Shown: positions 56,790-64,000 of the stretch, one piece after another
Numbering within the stretch: the first letter of the stretch is position 1
Layout: each line of letters starts with the position of its first letter
Source of the DNA: Loripinus fragilis
Lineage: Eukaryota; Mollusca; Bivalvia; Lucinida; Lucinidae
Assembly (NCBI GenBank): GCA_964019695.1
Contig: OZ026524.1
Span: 22,527,656-22,591,655 of the forward strand
Length of the DNA: 64,000 bases
Direction of reading: 5' to 3'
Program-made: the position numbers and the translations under genes
Notes under the pieces: generated by a model
What the model saw: the letters and a program-made list of their open reading frames with translations, nothing else
What the model was told of the DNA's origin: nothing
Database searches by the model: none

Positions 56790-57545
56790 GTTTGAAACAA
56801 GAATTATAAGGAACCTGTATCTCATGGTGATTTACTTTATAAATTGAAAAGAATTATTGAAAAACCTAATTTTAGTAATCAATTTAAAAAGATAATTAAA
56901 CGTTATAAAAAGTGGAATAGAACATGGATATCATGCGACAGTTTGCATGCCTTGTAGCCCCAATCATGGTTTATAGTTATGGTTTCCTCTTCAGTTGCTA
57001 GACGGTGGGTCAGGTCTCAGACTCTATGACGACCTGATGTAAAGCTTCGATCAATAGGCTGGTATCTGATGCTTGTCTTTGGCTGGACCCACTGTGTCTC
57101 ATCTTTAGGTTTTTTTGAGCTCTGACTATCTTTGCGACATGAACCCTTTTCTGTATTTCATCATAGTGTGTTATTTTGATTAGATTGTTTCTCTATGATA
57201 ATGTATTGCACTAGTAAGCAAGTCCCATTGCTAGCTTAACAATTTCTGAGTTTCAACAACAACAGAATCTGTTGTTGTCGATTCATTTCATGCATTTTGC
57301 ATTGTTTGCAGGGGTTCTGTGTCAGGTCTTTGCTTTGTTATGCAGTACTTTGTGTCTTTTCAAGTTTTGCAATTATCTTGCCGAGGAGGGAGAGCTGGTT
57401 GCTGGCTTTTAAATTAATTATCTTACTGATTTCCTGTGACGGATAATGTTCTGTGGCCCTTCCTCACAGTGCTGTGGGTTTGTCTGCAGTGTGTGATTGT
57501 GGTATTTCCTGATCATACTCACTTACTATTCTATTAATAATAAGC
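56790..57545 (+). pseudogene. R1-related retroelement: RT tail and 3' region (subfamily B, sense)
   Basis: Positions 56815-56960 encode HGDLLYKLKRIIEKPNFSNQ, FKKIIKRYKKW and SLHACSPNHGL in nearly continuous frames. They match the tail GDLVFKLK...VGSNN / QTACLVVNP of the other R1 copies. The 3' region follows and ends near GTGGTATTTCCTGATCATAC, shared with 5784-5912. Truncated at the 5' end. Confidence 0.75.
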
Positions 57546-57609
57546 ATTACTCTAGATATGTTGATATAGAATTCATTTACACCAGCTTGACTATTATCAG
57601 ATTTAGACA

Positions 57610-58210
57610 ATAACAAGTAAGGAAGAAGGCAAATACCAGAAATTAATACAATCAAGTACCACACCTGACCCAGGACACCATATGGGAAAGTGATAAAAAC
57701 ATAAGAGAGCCACGAGGTCAGCTCTTTCCCAGCAGGTGATCACAAAGCTGCAAGCAACAGACAAGACAATATAGCAAAGGTAAACCCGAAACACAAATCA
57801 CATAAAGGATCCACAAAAGACGCACGACCTCTGAACGGTCAGTAAAACGATTAATGGAGGGCTTAAATATATTTGATGGTACCAGCCAAAGAAAGAAAAA
57901 AAGCAGGGATCAGGGATCGAAACCATCAAGTGCCACACCTGAGTCCAGACACCATTAAACCACAAGAAACCATCACATACCAGAGAGCCAAGAGGTCAAC
58001 CCTTTCCCAGCAGGTCACCATCAGGCTGCAAAGGAACTGACACGACATTATGACAAAGACAAATATAAATAACAAAAAGGGCATACAACAGAAGAAATTT
58101 CTGGAGGATTAAAACATGTATGGCGGTACTAACCTCACCCTTATTTCTGACGTGAATCAAAATCCATTGATGTTTTGTTCGCATGTTTTTTATCAGTGTA
58201 TCATCTCCAG
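57610..58210 (-). mobile_element. Two successive R1 3'-end fragments
   Basis: 57610-57870 and 57890-58205 are both copies of the 944-1195 block in the same orientation, each with CACACCTGA.CCAG.ACACCAT and CCTTTCCCAGCAGGT-type phrases. The second also has the CCTCACCCTTATTTCTGACGTG stretch known from 26270 and 47085. Either two insertions or a tandem duplication. Confidence 0.7.
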
Positions 58211-59070
58211 TACTTACAAATCGAGATAAAAAAAATGGGTTAAGCAATGATAAGAATTAAACAGTACATTCAACTGAACACCAGGGCATAAAATATTCAA
58301 CGACAAATCTCTCCAATAATAAAACACAAGCATATCTGCTGCAAGTGGACGACGATTAGTTCCTATTGAATAATTTTCATTTGTCAATACAAATTCGAGT
58401 CATATCTTATAAACACATTGTCTAAATGATAACAGAGAGATAGTACGAACTTTCTGACATACCAAATATTATTTCTTTTATGTTTTTCATAAGAGAAAAA
58501 TGCGTGTGTGTTCCAAACCAAATAAATTGAGTTTTCTCTGTTAAAAGGTTATTAAATGAATCCAGTTAATTCTGTTTGATTAGATTATGATGCAATTATG
58601 TATATAGGGTAGAGAAATCACATTTAACGAAACTAGATGCTACTTAGTAGAAAGCCTTTAGATACGAATCTATTTAGAATCTTGTCTGAATTTTAATAGA
58701 CCAAATTAGAATTTTACCATTCCTCTAATAAAATTTGAGTATATGATTTCACAAATTTCATACATGGTTTACAATGAGGCAAGAAGTTAGAATTACAGAC
58801 AACCCAGTAGTAGAACATGAACTAGTATTAGCAATCGCTCACGAATTACAGGGTATTTTATGAAGTTTAAGTAACCAGTAAAACGTATGAATAGTTTTAT
58901 GACCCCCTTAAACCAAGCCTGTGTCCTGTTGGATGCACGTATAACACATATTTACATGTTGCTTTAGTCTATAGATATGATCTAATTTTTGCAACACAAT
59001 CAGTAAAGCTGCAATATAAGGCGTAATGTATAATCATTATATATTGCCCATTGGTTCTTGGTTAAACGCA
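58211..59070. other. Intron 5 sequence, unassigned
   Basis: No exon or repeat relation recognised. Confidence 0.4.
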
Positions 59071-59074
59071 ACTA

Positions 59075-60217
59075 TACTTAAGGAATAAAGAAACGCAACA
59101 AATACTTCGAGTCATTGTAAGCATACAATTTTTTAGTGCAAACGATATAAATTCATAGGAGCAGTATGTGTCCATCAAATTACAGCAGGTTCAACGTAAT
59201 TGTCGATTACGTAATCATTTTGGTATGCGAGTAACCAGCCTGACCCCCGTAGTAAATTGCTGAAACAGGGTCAATAAAAACTAAGTTTGAATCAACCATC
59301 GGTTTATTGTTTTAAAAAGTCTTTGAATAGATTGTGGATCAAGGAAATGGCCAAATGGCGACGTTTCTGTAGGATTCTGAAACATCTTAACGTCATTAAC
59401 GTCAACTCTGAATACTGCATGAAACGCGTAAACTTCCTTTTTTGCTTGAGATTTATTCATTACAAGGACGTTTTGTTCAAGAATTATGGCTTGAGATCTT
59501 CAGACGTCAAAAAACTCCAATTCTGACCAATTCTGACGTCAAAATTCGATATCCTACGTGTTAATGGTTTCCATGATGTTTATGTGTTTTTCTAATGATA
59601 AAATGTTCCAGTGACAAAGTTTAGGTTACAGTTAACAATTTTGGTGTTCACTCTCGGCATGTTATCAGATGTTTTCTCTTGCATATGCCGTGTGTTGTTT
59701 AGCTAACGCCAATATAAACACCTTACCAGCGTATTTCTATAAATTCTATTTCTGTATATCTGAAAAGTCAGTTTTCCCAAGAAAGCATGTTCTGATGTTT
59801 CAAGGTTTATTTATTCCATATATTCACCAGTGACCTAAACCCTACGGCTCTAAGTGACGTTTATTCACTACCATTGTGTATCTTGCCATTCAGGTAGCGT
59901 GCTTTAACGCAATATTTGACTGCATTACGAATATGATTGGACGTTTGTTTAAGTTGCACATTGTCAAGTCGACGCCAAATAACCAAACATGGACAAGACG
60001 GGGGTTTTTGATCTTTACTCTGACGTTAACGTCACATTTTACGTTTCCATATGTTTTTATCATGTAGCGTAAAATGTAGCGTTAAAATGACGTTTTGGTA
60101 TTTCATCACATGCTATAAATACTCAATAAGAAATTTTCAAATGAGATTTCACCAAACCATCATTTAAACACTCAAACATTATATTTTTGTCTGTTGCGTT
60201 TCTTTATTCCTTAAGTA
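59075..60217. mobile_element. TA-flanked Tc1/mariner-type non-autonomous element
   Basis: The left end TACTTAAGGAATAAAGAAAC and its complement at the right end (GTTTCTTTATTCCTTAAGTA) are a perfect inverted repeat, continuing into GCAACA. TA flanks both sides (59073-59074, 60218-60219). 1143 bp, close to full transposon length. No transposase is recognised; the 79-codon frame at 59287-59526 lacks DDE motifs. Confidence 0.82.
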
Positions 60218-60546
60218 TATAATGCAAAGTTAATGCAATTTTATAAGGTCTGCATTTGCGCTGTCCATGCCTGTATAAAACTGTTAGAAATCTAATATCC
60301 ATCCGGCGCACCACCTTCAAATACAGCTGTAGCTGATATTTGCTGGCTACAGTCTAATTATATAACAGTTACACAGAACTATCTAGAAAGTGTTAAAACT
60401 ATGTTCAATAATTATCATCATTATTGGATATGTGCACATATTTTAAAAATCCGAATTTTCCAATTATTAATCAAAATACAACTTGCCTTTAGGTATTTGA
60501 TGGTTAATGGATATGTCAATATTTATAGAACATGTTTCATTTTCAG

Positions 60547-60936
60547 TGTTACCACATTGTACAGCTTACAAACAGTGTTTATGGAAACGAGCTGAACTAA
60601 CATCAAAAGCCTTTGATATAGATTTCTCAACAGTTTTTGAAGAATACTGGTATATTAAATCAGCAGCGTTTACATATTTGATTCTACGGTTTGAGCGCTT
60701 CCATGTCGAATGTAATGTCCAATCTATGTTTGATGTTGAGATAACAAATATGATGCGTTTGTCATTTTGTAACACAAACAAACCTGTGGAAGGTATCAAG
60801 TCTATATATGGTCATTTAGTGATAAAATCAAGATTTCTCAGAGACACATATCGTTTACCAGAGGGATTTATAGCAACTTTTGAAGTATTGTCAAAATCTT
60901 TCTCTTCTGACTATGCTCCGACACAGGAATGGATAG
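60547..60936 (+). CDS. Discoidin/CUB protein gene, exon 6: CUB-like domain 2
   Basis: A 390-bp exon with phase 1 at both ends; acceptor CATTTTCAG, donor GGATAG|GTAAGC. It encodes 130 residues: VLPHCTAYKQCLWKRAELTS at the start, then AAFTYLILRFERFHVECNVQ, RLSFCNTNKPVEGIKSIYGH and LPEGFIATFEVLS. The order F..F..(E)C..D.(V/I).I, LC(G/N)...P..I.S....L.(I/V)..., GF.A.(Y/F) is that of a CUB domain's second half. Four cysteines (HCTA, QCLW, ECNV, FCNT) are kept, unlike in domain 1. A symmetrical phase 1-1 exon suggests that it can be shuffled or skipped as a unit. Confidence 0.87.
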
Positions 60937-61739
60937 GTAAGCACTATATTTTATCATCCCTTTGTTTAAAAGTTAGGGATCACTATGTTTGTGCCGTTCG
61001 TTGACACAATATATTCAGTAAATATTTGACATCTTTAATGCAATCATTCATCAATGTATAAGGTATAAAATTACAACGGAAATTGTTTTAGGATTTGTGC
61101 TTGATGTCAAATAAGTTGTTGTCTTCTTTCTTTTTATCATATAAACGTATTTCATTTGATAAATTATGTTTTGTATCATTCGAAAATTTTGTTATATTTT
61201 AAAATTTTCATTTTATAAGTATTTGCAGATAAAAAGCAGCTGACGTTTTTGGACGACAATATTGCTTTAAAACTTTGTATACGAATGGTTTCTCTAAATG
61301 CCAATCAATTAAGTCTTATGCAATTGATTTAGTAAAACGACGTCTTATTGGATAAATTGTCAATTTTTTGAGATAGTTTATCCTATGATATACTGTAAAA
61401 AATAGTTTGACATCTTTTATTATGTCACTTTTCGTTGGATGACGTGCGTATTTATGCAACGTATACTGCTCCGATTCGATACGAAACTGCAGAAGTACAT
61501 TTTAATGGGGATAACCATAACACTCACTTTCATTTAAGTATGTATATCGTTGGGTATATGGTCGGAAGTCAGGTTATATGACTCCACTCACGCGTCCCCA
61601 TAAAAACTAAATTTTTGACCATATTTCCGACAAACTGCCTCCCCAAATGAACTTTTTAACACAGTTTTCCCCTTAACTAATAATCACATGCCTTTCCGTG
61701 TACAGATATTTTGAAACCACCAAGTAGCTACCTTAAATT
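60937..61739. other. Intron 6, first part, unassigned
   Basis: AT-rich; no exon or repeat seen before the MITE at 61740. Confidence 0.45.
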
Positions 61740-61978
61740 TGGGCCGCAAAGCGTGAAAACCTGTCTTCGGGGGTTTGCGAACAACAAAGGCGCAGACCAG
61801 CCTGCGCATCCGCGCAGTCTGATCAGGGCCGTTGTTATTCGCTAAATGGAATGTATCATATCTAGACTTGCTACGAGCGAAATTTCGAGTTGTTAGCTAG
61901 TGTCTGTAGCTGAGGAGACTAGTTTGAAACTCGCTTTGTCGGAAACCCCGAAGACAGGTTTTCTCGCGACGAGGCCCA
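61740..61978. mobile_element. MITE with GAAAACCTGTCTTCGGGG inverted ends
   Basis: The left end TGGGCCGCAAAGCGTG plus AAAACCTGTCTTCGGGGG is the inverted counterpart of the right end CCCCGAAGACAGGTTTTCTC...GGCCCA. An inner hairpin at 61785-61846 (GCGAACAACAAAGGC...GCCGTTGTTATTCGC) belongs to the same dispersed hairpin family as 25561-25627. Confidence 0.82.
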
Positions 61979-62099
61979 TTTAGTGTTTTGAGTTGTTTGG
62001 TCTGTGCTGTGTAACAGCCCTAAAAGTCTCCCCACACTTTCATTCAATGCTCTTATCATTCCCATCCTCAGGGATTGCGTGTACAAACACCTTCCATTA

Positions 62100-62215
62100 T
62101 TCCTTTTGCTGTATATCCTCAATTTACTTTCCCATGTGGTGTCCTGAGTCAGGTGTGGTACTTGATTATATAAATTTCTGATCTTTGCTTTCTTACTTGC
62201 TTCAAATGTATAAAC
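62100..62215 (+). mobile_element. Short R1 3'-terminal fragment (sense)
   Basis: TTTCCCATGTGGTGTCCTGA.TCAGGTGTGGTACTTGATTATA..TTTCTGATCTTTGC, the same terminal block as 41715-41790. About 110 bp, 5' truncated. It lies between the MITE and exon 7. Confidence 0.7.
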
Positions 62216-62314
62216 ATTTCATGTACTTAAATGTCAGTCTACCGATCCTAGAAACAAGTATTTAAGTACTTGATGATATTTGAAAAATACTTTGTTTGTT
62301 ATTGGTTATTTCAG

Positions 62315-62359
62315 AATACTTGAATGTCGATGAATCGTTACAAGCAAACGTTACCACAG
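62315..62359 (+). CDS. Discoidin/CUB protein gene, exon 7: short linker exon
   Basis: A 45-bp exon between ATTTCAG and CACAG|GTATAT, phase 1 in and out, encoding EYLNVDESLQANVTT when joined to exon 6. It contains one N-glycosylation sequon (NVT) and no domain. Short symmetrical linker exons are common after extracellular domains. Support is splice sites plus frame only, so it is less certain than the others. The gene continues beyond the window; no transmembrane or cytoplasmic part was seen. Confidence 0.6.
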
Positions 62360-62479
62360 GTATATATTCAAACTACTATTAGAAACAAATCAATCTGCAT
62401 AGCTATTGAGCACATTTCAAAATGCGATCACCCAATGCTCTTGTAAGAGCTTGATTGCTGAACATCAATGTAAGCAGAT

Positions 62480-63612
62480 ATGACCTAAATGCACATTCAA
62501 AGACCACAAACCAACCCAGGACAGCGCAAAGAAGAAACAAAGAAGACACAGCCACACCACAGTTAGAAAAAAAATCAACAACTCTCTCTTTCTAAACAAG
62601 ATGATTGCTAAACAGTGAAGGAAACCGAGAATTATACCCCAAAATAGACCTAACACAACCCCTCAGCACCAAAAAAATTGGAACAACACAAATGCATAAA
62701 CAACAGAAGGGACAGCAGCTAAAATCATGTTGGGGCTTAAATATTTTAACTGGCCAATAGTTGCCATAGATTTTGCTGTTTTTAAAAATAATAATTGTTA
62801 AGTTCGCGTGGAGGCGGCCTATTATACGTATTACATCACCATATTCATATCCATACCATGCATCATCTCCTAGAACATATAAGTAAAGAAATTCAAAAGG
62901 AGATAAATCAAATATGAGGACTCAACAGTACATTATACAGATTACCAGAGAAAAAGGAATATAACAGGCAAACCCTGGTGGGCCTGACAACAGCCAAAGC
63001 ACAAGACCCGTAACATCTCATAAATAGATACATGTAAGTCTTTTAGTGGGACCCGACATAGAGTCTGAAGTATGACACACCAGCGTGCAATTAAAGAGGA
63101 AAGCAAAGTTTTCAACTGTGATTGGGTTGGCCACCAAGCATGCAGTCTGTTGCAATACATTAATGTTATAGCCAATTTTTCTATAATGGAAAATCATTTT
63201 AATAAACTGCTCTAAGAATTATTAGAGCCAACAGTCTTCAATTTAAACACCAAGTCACAATAGTACTCAGGTTCCAAAAGCCCTTGGCCCAAGTGAGATT
63301 TTAGTCCAATTTGGATTTTAGATATCAAATTGTAGTGTCGTCGATAAAATTTAGAAAAGGTTTTGCAAAGTTTATGATACTGATAACCTTGTTTAAGAAG
63401 TTTCTGAGTTAAAAGTTTATCGCGAGTATTGATGTCAGCAACATGGCTAGATGCTCTAGCAAAACGAATGAGTTGAGAGATATAGACTCCGTAGGATGTA
63501 GAGCAAGGAACATCACCATCTAAAAATGGGAAATTGACAGTTTCAAAATCAAAATCGTCACGTTTATAATTACTTTTGGTAGAAACACGATTTTTTACCC
63601 AAAAAATATTTT
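62480..63612 (-). pseudogene. Longest R1 copy: post-palm RT tail (134 codons open) and 3' region
   Basis: On the minus strand, 63612-63212 is open and encodes KRDDFDFETVNFPFLDGDVP, STSYGVYISQLIRFARASSH, RDKLLTQKLLKQGYQYHKL, CKTFSKFYRRHYNLISKIQI and EPEYYCDLVFKLKTVGSNNS. This is the conserved block that follows the reverse-transcriptase palm in this molluscan family. Homology continues after the stop in other frames to ~62990 (HYKK.GYNI, QTACMLGGQP). The 3' region then runs to ~62480, including the TGTTGGGGCTTAAATATTTT block. The upstream RT palm (compare 51300-51720) is missing above 63612, so it is a 5' truncation. Penelope-like is a best guess for the class. It is antisense within the last intron seen. 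Confidence 0.84.
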
Positions 63613-64000
63613 TCACTTAAAGTATTTTCTTTTTACTGGGAGTCTGGAACTGAAACCCGCTTCCAGATACGCACTTTGGTTTGGGGTTTTGCAACGTTTT
63701 AAAACATATTCTATTGGAATAAAAATGTAATTAGAATTTTCATTGCGTGATGGTACAGTATCAATAAAACATGTTTGAAGCGCTGTACAGAGCAAACCAG
63801 TGTGTTTTTTGGAAAGTGGTTAGTAGTTCCACATTTCTGGTAAAAAGAAGAAAAATTTAACCAAAACATATGATGACTTAACTACATATCTGTTACAGAC
63901 AATTGTATATTGCATCACCAGGGTACCCTAGAAGCAAAAATAAATTAATGATGCTTATCAAATTTTGAGGGGATTTTGAAATCGACAGGCTGACAAATAT
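63613..64000. other. Window end, unassigned intron sequence
   Basis: No exon or repeat recognised in these 388 bases. Confidence 0.45.

Overview
The window looks like nuclear DNA of an animal, most likely a bivalve mollusc. It is AT-rich and has short exons separated by long introns. It is packed with nested non-autonomous DNA transposons, tRNA-derived SINEs and truncated retroelements. A short motif (around GGACCCAGATCAGG / CCTGATCTGGATCC) and the GCGCAG-TCTGATCAG hairpin recur many times; from memory both are common in clam genomes. The species call is an inference and was not checked by search. I see no bacterial operons, CRISPR arrays or rRNA genes.

One host gene can be reconstructed. 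It is on the + strand, with seven exons at 19932-20219, 23984-24146, 25099-25386, 27349-27560, 55302-55572, 60547-60936 and 62315-62359. All six junctions have GT/AG borders and matching reading phase, giving about 552 codons that stay open and run past the window. In order, the product carries an F5/8 type C (discoidin) domain, an unidentified cysteine-bearing module and two diverged CUB-like domains. This is the build of a secreted or cell-surface binding protein. The 5' end (start codon, signal peptide) and the 3' end were not found. The fourth intron is about 27.7 kb and splits the first CUB-like domain; it holds most of the mobile DNA in the window.

Layout. 1-19.9 kb (upstream of the recognised exons): tandem arrays at 2.9-4.4 kb and 11.3-12.5 kb invaded by a SINE and a hAT-like element; several MITEs; the 3' part of a LINE reverse transcriptase (15.5-16.1 kb); a cluster of CCCCGCGGGG palindromes (17.5-18.0 kb); and a broken CR1-like ORF1 on the minus strand with PHD finger, coiled coil and the start of an SGNH esterase (18.1-19.7 kb). 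19.9-27.6 kb: exons 1-4, with a foldback element, a Tc1 remnant and MITEs in the introns. 27.6-55.3 kb (giant intron): a complete but inactivated mariner; a 2.9-kb foldback element whose arms are ~22-bp tandem arrays; a 5-kb element with long, repeated inverted ends; a broken zinc-finger/acidic protein gene; and many 5'-truncated copies of one reverse-transcriptase family. 55.3-64 kb: exons 5-7 and more copies of that family, in both orientations.

Essentially all mobile genes here are dead: stops, frameshifts or truncation. The most unusual structures are the two long inverted-repeat elements at 32.8-35.7 kb and 35.8-40.8 kb, the palindrome cluster, and the uncharacterised module in the discoidin/CUB gene. 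Boundaries of repeats were read by eye and are approximate unless a target-site duplication is given.
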